This document shows positions 1 through 7,348 of a stretch of DNA of 17,360 nucleotides, in pieces (within the stretch, counting starts at the first letter, position 1; each line of letters opens with the position of its first letter). Source of the DNA: RGIG8748 sp045606045 (GTDB taxonomy: Bacteria; Bacillota; Clostridia; UMGS1810); assembly GCA_045606045.1 (NCBI GenBank), contig JAZURE010000005.1, forward strand, positions 1 to 17,360. The letters run 5' to 3'. The notes beneath the pieces were generated by a model. That model made no database searches. It worked only from the letters and a program-made list of their open reading frames with translations, and had not been told where the DNA came from. Made by a program: the position numbers and the translations under genes.

Positions 1-95
1 TCTAATAATCCTAGATGGTGTTCACGCATATCCATTATAACACATAATTTGAATTCTGCGCTATACTTTTGATATTTCTTTCCTGTCTTACTCAT
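1..95 (-). CDS. IS3-family transposase OrfA, N-terminus (partial)
   Basis: The minus-strand frame opens with ATG at 95-93 and stays open to the window edge, giving 31 residues beginning MSKTGKKYQKYSAEFK and ending in HHLGLL. The basic start followed by YSAEFKLCVIMDM is the usual beginning of the helix-turn-helix OrfA protein of IS3/IS150-type elements, which binds the inverted repeats. A GGAGG ribosome binding site lies at 107-112 on the complement. It falls inside a hairpin (102-137) that would hide it in read-through transcripts. The frame is too short for the family to be confirmed from the protein alone. Confidence 0.7.
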   Translation of the reverse strand, partial: MSKTGKKYQKYSAEFKLCVIMDMREHHLGLL

Positions 96-101
96 AAAAA
101 T

Positions 102-137
102 ATGCACCTCCAAAAGTGTCTAACTTTTGGGGTGCAT
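102..137 (-). promoter_or_regulatory. IS end hairpin covering the transposase ribosome binding site
   Basis: The arms at 102-117 and 123-137 pair over 15 bp with one bulged base. In minus-strand RNA the 3' arm contains the GGAGG site of the transposase. Such sequestration is a known way for insertion sequences to limit expression from outside transcripts. That it works this way here is inferred from the fold. Confidence 0.5.
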
Positions 138-144
138 ATCAGTA

Positions 145-2934
145 ATGGCATCGCTTCTTACTGTGAATGTTTTTGCTGCAGAGGAGACAGTTTTCCCCGA
201 TGTTGCGCAAGACTATGCATACAAGAATGCAATCTACTCATTAGTAGAAGACGGGATTATAAACGGAATATCCGAGGATGGTGTTCTTAAGTTTAAACCC
301 GACAAGACCATCACAAGAGCAGAGTTTGCAACGATGCTTGCTAAGTATCTGATAGGTGATGTAAGCTTGCTTACAGAAAGGACAGATAAGTTCCCCGACT
401 GCACAAATCACTGGGCAAATACTTACATAGCATATGCAGTAGATGCAGATATAATAAATGGTTATGAAGATGGTACATTCCGTCCCGACAACCCTGTTAA
501 GTACGGCGAAGCTATAAAGATGCTTGTGTGCGCAAAAAATTACGGCAATCTTTATAAGACCACATCCCCCTGGTACAGCGGTTGGATAGAAATAGCCAAG
601 GATATGAATCTTACAAACAATGCTTTTCTTGTAGACGGTTCATTGCCTGCAAACAGAGGTCTTGTGGCACAGCTTGTGTACAATATGGATTATACCAAGA
701 AGCTCAATGTATCTGATAAATACGATGACGGCGGATATGAGGAAGACGAGGTGGAATACGAAGAATTTACGGGAGTTGTAAAAGGCGTATTCAAAAAGAC
801 CCTCACCGGTGAAAGTCTTGGACTTGCCAAGAATGAGATAATGGTAGGCGGCCAGGTGTTCAGAATTAAAGACGGCGCAGATATCGAGGATTATAACAAA
901 TATCTTGGTAAGATGGTTGAGGTCTTTTATACTGAGGGTTCTTACAACAAAATTGTAAGAATAGAAGAAGCCAGCGATAACGACACCTTTACAATATCTG
1001 CAGATGACATATTCAATGTTACCTCACAGAAAATAGAATTCTATAATGAAGATGACGAAGAAGACGAGGTTAAGCTTTCTGATAACCTGTATGTTATCTA
1101 CAACGGACAGGGTGTAGCTAAAGATAAAATCGATGAAGAGTTTATAGAAACCTATTTTGACATCGATTGCGGCGAAATTACTCTTATGAATAATAACGGC
1201 GGTAAGGATTACGAAATAGCTTATGTTACAAGCTACGATACATACTTTGTCAAAGCAAGAAAATTAGAAAAGGATGTATACACCTTCACCGATTACACAA
1301 GCACAGACAGGACAGTTTCGCTTAAAAATAATGATGATGATTATATAGTATACAAGGCTTCAAAGGTCGGTGAAAAGCAAGAAAGTTCTGTTTCCGGCAT
1401 AGCTACCAGCAATGTAGTTCTGTCGGTAGCTAAACCGCTTTCGACGGGTGTTACAGAAGCTATAGTTTCTACAGTTGTGTTAAAGAATGCAACCGTAAAA
1501 TCCATGGTGGGTTATGATGAGGTTAAGATAGAAGAAAAATACTATTCAGTATCAGACTACTATATGGATTTCATCGATGAGAACGAGGACACATACGGTT
1601 TCGAAGTGGGCGACAGAGCTACTTTCTACCTTGACTATGCAGGAAGAATTGTATATGTAAGCAAGACTGAAAGCACAGACCCATATGGTTACATCATGGC
1701 ATATGATGATACAAGTGACGGTTTTGACAGCGAAGGGGCCGTAATGCTCCTTGATAATAAAGGCGTTGTTCAGGAATATCCCTTAAAGAGTAAGGTAAGA
1801 TTAAACGGCACAAGTGTGGAAAACTCCAAGGTTGCTTCTACACTTGAGGAAAATGCCAAGATAATAAACGACGGCAAGTCCAATGGTAAGAATGACACAT
1901 GGGCACAGCTTGTCAGATATGCTACAAGCACAGAAAACGGCAAGACTGTTGTATCCGAGCTTTATACAATTGATTATAAAGACCTTGATAGCGGTGAGAT
2001 AGTTCCCGGTGAGCTTTATACCGGAACAAAGACCAAGTGTACAGCCAAGTCCGAAAATACAAGAACTTTTGTAACCGAATCCGGTTCACGCTTTGTTGTA
2101 AATTCTTCAACAACGGTATTCTTAATTCCTGACGACAGAACGGATAAAAACGCATACAAAAAGAGCTCATATTCTTACTTCAACGGAGATAACGAACATT
2201 CGTATGCTATCGAAGCATATGATATTGACAAAAACACAGCAAAGGCTGTTTTGGTATACACAGGTGATAACAAGAACAGTGTAACAATTAGTGAAAGTGC
2301 GGAAGTAAAAATTATAGCTGATATCCGCGATGTAAATAATCCGGATGATCCCCAGAAGCCTCTTACACAGATAAGCTATTACACCGCGGGCAGCAAAGAC
2401 CTTAAGACAATAATCGTTGCAGAAGATGCAGACAAAGATAAAGTTTTAGATGGTCTTAGCAGAACAGGCGGCGACCTTGTAAGATTTGCTACAGAAGGCG
2501 GAGAGGTTGTTGCTATACAGAAGGTATTTGTAGGCGGCGAGCTTTACGAACACGCTAACGGCAAGATTGAAGCAGACTCTCTTGGAGGCGAGGGCGGTTC
2601 TACCCAGAATAAGTATAGCGGTGATGATGATTACTTCAGAGTAATCCATGGTACTGTAGATTCTTTTGATGGTGATGAGTTGTATATTGTACCTCAGATT
2701 GTAACCGACAACAAAGATTACACAGGCGATTGGGAAATCATATCTGTTGGCTCGGCTGTATTCTATAACTATGATGAAGATGCATCCAAGCCAGAAGACA
2801 GATTTGCAGGTGAGATGACATTGGGAAGCCTTACCCCTGCAACTACAGAAGCAGGTGTTAATGTGAAAGATGCAAGCAAGGTTGTTGCTGTCAAACGCGA
2901 GAATAAGTGGGTAGCAGTTTATGTTTTAGACTGA
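145..2934 (+). CDS. S-layer homology (SLH) domain protein, 5' end replaced by an IS
   Basis: This is a large cell-surface protein of about 929 residues. Three SLH domains occupy roughly the first 190 residues: an FPDV...TRAEFATMLAKYL unit, an FPDC...YEDGTFRPDNPV unit, and a degenerate third unit ending near VAQLVYNMDYTKKL. SLH domains bind pyruvylated secondary wall polymer and anchor proteins to the outside of the wall. The remaining 700 or so residues are acidic, beta-rich and not recognised. The frame has no usable upstream start: TAA at 121-123, inside the IS inverted repeat, closes it, leaving only TTG127 (in the IS) or ATG145. ATG145 was chosen; GGGGTG at 129-134 is a weak ribosome binding site. 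From either start the protein has the hydrophobic signal core (VMASLLTVNVFAA) but no positively charged front, so the IS has probably truncated the gene. Whether it is still expressed or secreted cannot be seen. A terminator follows. Confidence 0.85.
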   Translation: MASLLTVNVFAAEETVFPDVAQDYAYKNAIYSLVEDGIINGISEDGVLKFKPDKTITRAEFATMLAKYLIGDVSLLTERTDKFPDCTNHWANTYIAYAVDADIINGYEDGTFRPDNPVKYGEAIKMLVCAKNYGNLYKTTSPWYSGWIEIAKDMNLTNNAFLVDGSLPANRGLVAQLVYNMDYTKKLNVSDKYDDGGYEEDEVEYEEFTGVVKGVFKKTLTGESLGLAKNEIMVGGQVFRIKDGADIEDYNKYLGKMVEVFYTEGSYNKIVRIEEASDNDTFTISADDIFNVTSQKIEFYNEDDEEDEVKLSDNLYVIYNGQGVAKDKIDEEFIETYFDIDCGEITLMNNNGGKDYEIAYVTSYDTYFVKARKLEKDVYTFTDYTSTDRTVSLKNNDDDYIVYKASKVGEKQESSVSGIATSNVVLSVAKPLSTGVTEAIVSTVVLKNATVKSMVGYDEVKIEEKYYSVSDYYMDFIDENEDTYGFEVGDRATFYLDYAGRIVYVSKTESTDPYGYIMAYDDTSDGFDSEGAVMLLDNKGVVQEYPLKSKVRLNGTSVENSKVASTLEENAKIINDGKSNGKNDTWAQLVRYATSTENGKTVVSELYTIDYKDLDSGEIVPGELYTGTKTKCTAKSENTRTFVTESGSRFVVNSSTTVFLIPDDRTDKNAYKKSSYSYFNGDNEHSYAIEAYDIDKNTAKAVLVYTGDNKNSVTISESAEVKIIADIRDVNNPDDPQKPLTQISYYTAGSKDLKTIIVAEDADKDKVLDGLSRTGGDLVRFATEGGEVVAIQKVFVGGELYEHANGKIEADSLGGEGGSTQNKYSGDDDYFRVIHGTVDSFDGDELYIVPQIVTDNKDYTGDWEIISVGSAVFYNYDEDASKPEDRFAGEMTLGSLTPATTEAGVNVKDASKVVAVKRENKWVAVYVLD

Positions 2935-2956
2935 TATAAGCTTTAAAATTAAAATG

Positions 2957-2998
2957 CTCAGGGAGAATTTAATTCTCTCTGAGTATTTTTTTATTTTT
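2957..2998 (+). terminator. Rho-independent terminator after the SLH gene
   Basis: A 13-bp stem (2957-2969 with 2971-2983, one G.U pair) is followed by a T-rich tract interrupted by single A residues. It begins about 20 bases after the SLH stop codon and separates it from ldhA. Confidence 0.85.
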
Positions 2999-3026
2999 TG
3001 GAAAGAATATTAAGCAGGTGATTTTA

Positions 3027-4001
3027 ATGAAAGTAGCAATGTTCGATTCCAAACCATACGACATAGATTCCTTCGATGCGTTAAAACCCGAGGGAATGAA
3101 GATTAAGTATTTTGAAACAAGGCTTTCCGAGGACACGGTATCTCTTGCCAAGGGGTACGATGCGGTAATAGTATTTGTAAATGACGATGTAAATAAAACA
3201 GTATTGGATGCCCTGTACTCTGTGGGAGTTAAGCTTGTGGCACTAAGGTGCGCAGGCTTTAACAATGTGGATTTAAAGGCGGCGAAAGATAAAATAAAGG
3301 TGATAAGAGTTCCTGCATACTCTCCACATGCAGTCGCCGAGCATACCATGGGGATGCTCCTTACCTCCATCCGCAGAATTCACAAGGCATACATTCGTTC
3401 CAAAGACTTTAATTTCAGTTTAAACGGTCTTACAGGCTTTAACCTAAACGGCAGAACAGTGGGTGTAGTGGGCACAGGTAAAATAGGCAAAGCGTTTGTA
3501 AGCATATGCAAGGGCTTTGGCATGAATGTACTTTGCTATGACCTCTACCCCGACGATACGCTTGGTGTAACATACACAAGCCTTGAGGAGATATTTATAA
3601 AAAGCGATATAATATCGCTTCATTGCCCTCTTACAAAAGAAAACTATCATATGATAAATGAAGATGTAATTGCCAAAATGAAAAAGGGTGTGGTAATCCT
3701 TAATACCTCCCGAGGCTCTCTCATAGATGCCGAGGCGCTTTTGGAGGGGATTAAGACAAAAAAAATAGGAGCTGCCTGCCTCGATGTGTACGAGGAGGAG
3801 TCCGACCTTTTCTTTGAAGACCATTCGGGAAGAATAGTGCAGGACGATATATTGGCAAGACTTATATCCATGCCCAATGTGCTCATAACCTCACACCAGG
3901 CATTTCTTACCGAGGAGGCGCTGGGAAATATTGCGCAGACAACCATAGAGGGTATTGAGGCATACCTTAATGATGGCACTTTAAAAAATGAGGTAAAGTA
4001 A
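3027..4001 (+). CDS. ldhA: D-lactate dehydrogenase (NAD-dependent)
   Basis: This cytoplasmic enzyme reduces pyruvate to D-lactate with NADH, restoring NAD in fermentation. The 324-residue protein is close to the length of E. coli LdhA (329) and shares long stretches with it: an LRCAGFNNVDL segment near residue 73, VPAYSPHAVAEHTMGM (95-110), the NAD-binding GTGKIG (149-154), HCPLTKENYH (199-208), NTSRG with the substrate-binding Arg229, an acidic VYEEESD segment (254-260) that should hold the catalytic Glu, and SHQAFLT with the catalytic His290. ATG3027 was chosen because AGGTG at 3014-3018 is well spaced; the GTG nine bases upstream lies in that site. It follows the SLH terminator and appears monocistronic. 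I see no convincing promoter or Rex-type operator in the short upstream gap. A large palindromic element begins within five bases of the stop. Confidence 0.95.
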   Translation: MKVAMFDSKPYDIDSFDALKPEGMKIKYFETRLSEDTVSLAKGYDAVIVFVNDDVNKTVLDALYSVGVKLVALRCAGFNNVDLKAAKDKIKVIRVPAYSPHAVAEHTMGMLLTSIRRIHKAYIRSKDFNFSLNGLTGFNLNGRTVGVVGTGKIGKAFVSICKGFGMNVLCYDLYPDDTLGVTYTSLEEIFIKSDIISLHCPLTKENYHMINEDVIAKMKKGVVILNTSRGSLIDAEALLEGIKTKKIGAACLDVYEEESDLFFEDHSGRIVQDDILARLISMPNVLITSHQAFLTEEALGNIAQTTIEGIEAYLNDGTLKNEVK

Positions 4002-4005
4002 TACT

Positions 4006-4344
4006 TGTGCTTCGTCCAATACACGATATCCCGTCTCACACTTGGTATGAATTTTGGAAACATCCATCCCAAATCTTTGTAAAAAAGCCGCCGCGTCGAC
4101 TCGGCAATTTAAGCACACGGAAGCTGAACCCCGTATGCCTTAAATTTTTAAAATTCGCACACTTTTTATTTGTCGTCCTCGCAAGGCGTCAGCCTTCCTT
4201 CGTCCTCCGCATAAATCGACAGACAGCAGCGGAAAATGATTTCCGTCGATTTTACGGCGTTTTTACTTTGATTTGTGCCGTATGTTTTATCCCAAAATTC
4301 ATAAGGCGTGTGCTACGGGATATAGCATATTGTGCGAGCGCACA
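4006..4344. repeat. Large palindromic element with about 80-bp imperfect inverted arms (MITE-like)
   Basis: The reverse complement of about 4256-4344 aligns along most of its length with 4006-4090. Exact blocks include TGTGC at the outer ends, ATATCCCGT (4026-4034 against 4315-4323), CACAC, TATGAATTTTGG (4046-4057 against 4292-4303), and AAATC...GTAAAAA...GCCG at the inner edge. The middle holds smaller hairpins, for example AAGGCGTCAGCCTT around 4185-4198 and an AAATCGAC / GTCGATTT stem at 4213-4252. There is no credible protein. Size and structure resemble a miniature inverted-repeat element or intergenic palindromic repeat. Copy number, and so its nature, cannot be seen from one window. 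Confidence 0.65.
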
Positions 4345-4455
4345 GCAAATCAGTGCATTATATGGCATAACGAAGCTATGAGGAAGTAAGAGGTAGGAAA
4401 AACAAGTGTGAAATCGAATAAAATTATGAGGCTCTGTGCTGTGGTGAATTAAATT
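4345..4455. other. Non-coding stretch between two palindromic elements
   Basis: No open frame here has a credible ribosome binding site or family signature, and no promoter or terminator is evident. Small dyads occur, such as GGTGAATTAAATTCC near 4443-4457. It may be part of one of the flanking repeats or old intergenic sequence. Confidence 0.4.
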
Positions 4456-4644
4456 CCGCATTGAAATATACAGGATTAGGAAAGCAGAAAAATAAAAGCC
4501 TGTTCAACCGAAAACGGCAAACGCGACAGATAAGTTCCATTATGCGTTTGCCGTTTAGCGAGGACAAGCGGCAAAAATTGCCGTCTCCGCAGCGTTCGGT
4601 TAAGAACCGGCTTTTATTTTGCTTTCCCTGTATATTTCACGCGG
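4456..4644. repeat. Second palindromic element, nested cruciform of about 189 bp (MITE-like)
   Basis: The outer arms pair CCGC plus TGAAATATACAGG (left, from 4456) with CCTGTATATTTCA plus GCGG (right, 4627-4644). The pairing continues inward through GGAAAGC, AATAAAAGCC, GTTC and ACCGAA against their complements at 4595-4627, with small bulges. Two separate inner hairpins fill the middle: a perfect 13-bp stem (4512-4524 with 4544-4556) and a second around GCGGCAA / TTGCCG (4568-4583). In RNA this would be a three-way junction. It shows no clear relation to the neighbouring element. It is either a non-autonomous repeat or a structured RNA. Confidence 0.65.
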
Positions 4645-4655
4645 ACGGGGCGGGG

Positions 4656-4686
4656 TGCAGGGGTGGCACCTGCAGGTCACCCCTGC
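4656..4686 (-). terminator. GC-rich hairpin just after the WG-repeat gene (terminator-like, no U-tract)
   Basis: GCAGGGGTG pairs with its complement CACCCCTGC, enclosing an inner ACCTGCAGGT dyad. It starts a few bases after the stop codon of the minus-strand WG gene. No run of T follows in the direction of transcription, so it may protect a 3' end or act as a weak terminator rather than as a classical intrinsic one. Confidence 0.45.
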
Positions 4687-4691
4687 GAAAA

Positions 4692-6068
4692 CTATCGCAT
4701 AAGTCCGTCAAAGGTATCTTCCTTATCAAATACAGATGCACCCTTTTTGTTTATTACAAACCACTTATCATTTTCTGTTGTGTCATTATCGCCTGTACAC
4801 ACCGGTGCAAAGCCGTCGCTGTAGAACGGGAGAGCGTATTTGTACTCGAAATCTATCTTGGTTTTACCTCTTTTGTTTATATAGCCGTACTTATCTTTGA
4901 TTTTTACACATGCAAGTCCCATAGAGAAGTCATATGCAAAGCTGTACTTTGGCTCAATCTTCCACTTGCTGTTCTTATCTATATATCCGTATTTGCCGTT
5001 TGCATCCTCCTTGGCATAGGCAAGACCGTCCACGAAGTTACCCACATCGGCATAGTCATTATCTATAACCCATTTGCCCTTTTTGTCTATGAAACCCCAT
5101 TTGCCGTTCTTTTTGGCTGCGGCAACCCCGTCAGAAAAGCGGTTAAGCTCCTGGAAACGAGGCTTTATAACCCACTTGCCTTTATCGTCTATAAAGCCCC
5201 AGTTTTCGTTTACATCCTTTGCAAGTGCCATGCCGTCGGTAAAGGTATCTATATCAAGGTACGCATTTTTTATAACCCAATCGCCATTTTTGTTTACAAA
5301 GCCCCACTTTCCGTCGAGCTTTGCAGGTGCAATTCCGTCAGTAAATGCTCCGACATCTTCAAATATCGCTTTTATTACCAATTTACCTTTTTTGTCTGTA
5401 AATCCCCATTTTCGGCTCTTGGCATCCTTTACGCCTGCCATACCCTCCGAAAAGGAGTGAGCACCGTCAAATATGGGTTTTATAACCCACTTTGCATCCT
5501 TGTCTGCAAAGCCCCACTTATCGTTCTCAGCAATGGGGATAAGTCCTTCGGCAAATTCAATACCGCTGTCGCTGTAGGAAAATTTGGTAATCTCTTCTCC
5601 GTTTTTGTTTACAAGACCAAAGCTTGCAGGGTTGGAAACAAGCATGTCCTCTCCTGCAGGAGGCTCCTGTGCCACTATCATGCCGTCTCCTACAAGGTAT
5701 GCCAAACTAAAATCGGCATCGGCAACTATTTCACCCTTTTTATCTATGATGCCGTACATTTTGGCTTGGTTTTCTACATTTATTTCGTTAAATACGAGCA
5801 TACCATCCACAAACAGAGCTTTGCCCTCGTTGTCTTTGGGGGAAAATACGGAGCACGCTATCAAAATCACCGCAATTACTCCCGCAAGAATACAAAGCGG
5901 CTTGCGGTATTTTTTTATAATTTCGGTTATATCCCCTGCATTAACAGGTTTGGGTGCGGTTGGTGTATCCTCATTAGGAATACTTTGCACTGTTTTCTCT
6001 ATAGGCCGAGTTGGTGTTGTATCGGCAATTTCCTCGTTTTGAGGTTGTGTATTTTCAAATTCAGACAT
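4692..6068 (-). CDS. Membrane-anchored WG-repeat protein
   Basis: This 458-residue protein has a proline- and acid-rich N-terminus (1-50), a single membrane segment near 57-76 (LCILAGVIAVILIACSVF), and a long C-terminal region of about ten WG repeats. Each repeat runs like KWGFIDKKGKWVIKP followed by a variable FxDGxAxA segment; five are clear WG versions, two are YG versions, and degenerate copies lie at both ends. WG repeats are beta-rich units of unknown general function, common in Bacillota surface or periplasmic proteins. With this arrangement the repeats should lie outside the membrane. The start at 6068 is set by AAGGAGG with good spacing; an in-frame TTG seven codons upstream overlaps that site. 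A consensus promoter lies just upstream. The gene is divergent from the carboxypeptidase gene. The function is not known; a role in sensing or binding wall components would be speculation. Confidence 0.88.
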   Translation of the reverse strand: MSEFENTQPQNEEIADTTPTRPIEKTVQSIPNEDTPTAPKPVNAGDITEIIKKYRKPLCILAGVIAVILIACSVFSPKDNEGKALFVDGMLVFNEINVENQAKMYGIIDKKGEIVADADFSLAYLVGDGMIVAQEPPAGEDMLVSNPASFGLVNKNGEEITKFSYSDSGIEFAEGLIPIAENDKWGFADKDAKWVIKPIFDGAHSFSEGMAGVKDAKSRKWGFTDKKGKLVIKAIFEDVGAFTDGIAPAKLDGKWGFVNKNGDWVIKNAYLDIDTFTDGMALAKDVNENWGFIDDKGKWVIKPRFQELNRFSDGVAAAKKNGKWGFIDKKGKWVIDNDYADVGNFVDGLAYAKEDANGKYGYIDKNSKWKIEPKYSFAYDFSMGLACVKIKDKYGYINKRGKTKIDFEYKYALPFYSDGFAPVCTGDNDTTENDKWFVINKKGASVFDKEDTFDGLMR

Positions 6069-6097
6069 TGTATAATCCTCCTTAAACAATTACGCAA

Positions 6098-6126
6098 ATT
6101 TTAACATAAATTTTGCCATATGTCAA
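6098..6126 (-). promoter_or_regulatory. Promoter of the WG-repeat gene
   Basis: On the minus strand TTGACA (complement of 6121-6126) is followed after 17 bases by TAAAAT (complement of 6098-6103), about 30 bases before the start codon. This is a close match to a housekeeping sigma-A promoter. Confidence 0.7.
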
Positions 6127-6192
6127 ATTCAGGCATAAGGCGTCATAACGATACAAGCCGTGTACATATATTTTAATAAAGGAGAGATTTGT

Positions 6193-7302
6193 GTGAAAAA
6201 GCTTATCTGCACATGCTTGTGTTTGGTTTTTGCTATGGCATCCTTGCGGTGTCTTGCCGTAGAGACCTCGGCACAGTCGGCAATAGTTATAGAGCTTAGA
6301 TATGGAAATGTACTTTACGAAAAAAATGCTCATTCCAGAGCCACCATGGCAAGCACCACCAAGATAATGACCGCCCTTTGTGCCATAGAGGAGGGCGATA
6401 TGGATAAAAAGGTGAGAGTAAGCGACAGTGCCGTGGGAGTAGAGGGCTCATCTATATATCTTACCAAAGGCGAGGAACTGACACTAAGAGAGCTTGTGTA
6501 CGGACTTATGTTAAATTCGGGAAACGATGCCGCTGTAGCCATAGCCTGTGCGGTATCGGGCGATACCGAGAAGTTTGCTAAGCTTATGACGAAAAAGGCA
6601 AAGGAAATAGGTGCCAAAAACACACAGTTTAAAAATCCTAATGGATTAGACGAGGACGGACACTATACAACCGCCTATGACCTTGCAAAAATAGCGGCAT
6701 ACGCCATGAAAAACGAAGAGTTCAGAAAGATAGTATCTACATATCAGACCACCATAACAGGTCCCGAGGGCAAGAGGTATCTTACAAATCATAATAAACT
6801 TTTAAAACGCATGGAGGGTTGCACGGGTGTAAAAACCGGCTTTACCAAAAAGTCGGGCAGATGCCTTGTGTCGTCTTGCGAAAGAGACGGTATAGAGGTT
6901 GTGGCAGTAACCTTAAATGCCCCTGATGACTGGAATGACCACATCGATATGACGGACTATGCCTATACAAAGCTTACAAAAAAGACCGTAGTAGAAGAGG
7001 GTGAAAGCTTCGGAACAGTACCCGTACAAAAAGGAACCTCAAAGGGTGTAGAGGCGGTTTGCCAAGACACCTTTTGGGTTCCTGCTACAGATGATAAGCG
7101 ATATGTGAGTGTATACGAAGCTCCCGATGAGCTTACCGCACCCGTAAAAGAGGGGGCACAGATTGCCACGCTCAAGGTCTACATGGGCGAAGATGAGATT
7201 GCATCCGTCCCCATAGTTGCCTCAAAGACAGTGCCTTTGGACAAAAGCCGTTCTGTTAAAAAGAGCATCGGTTCTATTATGCGGGTTTATCTTGGAATAT
7301 AG
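6193..7302 (+). CDS. dacF: D-alanyl-D-alanine carboxypeptidase (S11 family, DacF-like)
   Basis: This secreted penicillin-binding protein removes the terminal D-alanine from peptidoglycan pentapeptides and so limits cross-linking. The 369-residue protein starts with a signal peptide (VKKLICTCLCLVFAMA, cleavage likely around residue 22). It carries all three active-site motifs of the family: STTK (Ser54 to Lys57), SGN (109-111) and KTG (214-216). Conserved NPNGLDEDGHYTTAYDLA lies in between. From about residue 255 there is the usual beta-rich C-terminal domain, ending in an amphipathic segment (KKSIGSIMRVYLGI) that may hold it to the membrane. The start is GTG6193, preceded by AAAGGAGAG; the longer frame upstream runs through that site. 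It is divergent from the WG-repeat gene and convergent with trmB. The symbol is assigned by family resemblance; dacA- or dacB-like paralogues cannot be excluded. Confidence 0.92.
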   Translation: MKKLICTCLCLVFAMASLRCLAVETSAQSAIVIELRYGNVLYEKNAHSRATMASTTKIMTALCAIEEGDMDKKVRVSDSAVGVEGSSIYLTKGEELTLRELVYGLMLNSGNDAAVAIACAVSGDTEKFAKLMTKKAKEIGAKNTQFKNPNGLDEDGHYTTAYDLAKIAAYAMKNEEFRKIVSTYQTTITGPEGKRYLTNHNKLLKRMEGCTGVKTGFTKKSGRCLVSSCERDGIEVVAVTLNAPDDWNDHIDMTDYAYTKLTKKTVVEEGESFGTVPVQKGTSKGVEAVCQDTFWVPATDDKRYVSVYEAPDELTAPVKEGAQIATLKVYMGEDEIASVPIVASKTVPLDKSRSVKKSIGSIMRVYLGI

Positions 7303-7303
7303 C

Positions 7304-7348
7304 CTTAACGACCAACGCTAAAGGCACCTTCAGTGTTGGTCGTTAAAG
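7304..7348. terminator. Shared hairpin between two convergent genes
   Basis: TTAACGACCAAC and its complement GTTGGTCGTTAA form a stem of about 15 bp with a 12-base loop. The left arm starts two bases after the carboxypeptidase stop, and the right arm is the last codons and stop of trmB. There is no T-run on either side, so bidirectional termination is inferred from position and symmetry only. Confidence 0.5.

Larger units (their letters stand above)
1..141 (-). mobile_element. End of an IS3-family insertion sequence (partial)
   Basis: Read on the minus strand, this is the upstream end of an insertion sequence: a terminal inverted repeat with TGCACCCCAAAAGTTAGACA, then a ribosome binding site and the start of a transposase OrfA. 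This terminal sequence and the OrfA N-terminus are typical of the IS3 family (IS150-like). The outer end is 136 if the element ends in the family's usual TG...CA, or 141 if the TGATA extension belongs to it. The rest of the element, the second inverted repeat and any target-site duplication lie outside the window. The IS abuts the SLH protein gene. Confidence 0.8.

Noticed and set aside
127..144. TTG at 127 as the real start of the SLH protein
   Set aside because: It lies inside the insertion-sequence terminal repeat and would give an atypical signal peptide; it reflects the fusion of IS and gene.
2935..3026. A riboswitch or Rex operator before ldhA
   Set aside because: The gap is short and mostly the SLH terminator; I see no conserved aptamer fold or Rex-like dyad.
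4007..4461. Short open frames on both strands in the ldhA to WG gap
   Set aside because: They overlap inverted-repeat arms, lack ribosome binding sites and resemble no protein; palindromic sequence explains them.
4800..5760. Regularly spaced similar segments that might suggest a CRISPR array or DNA repeat array
   Set aside because: The similarity follows codons of the WG protein repeats, spacing is a whole number of codons, and the units vary at third positions.
4461..6104. A 547-codon open frame on the plus strand
   Set aside because: It lies opposite the WG-repeat gene, reads as low-complexity hydrophobic sequence with no family signature, and begins in the palindromic element. The minus-strand gene has regular repeats, a ribosome binding site and a promoter.
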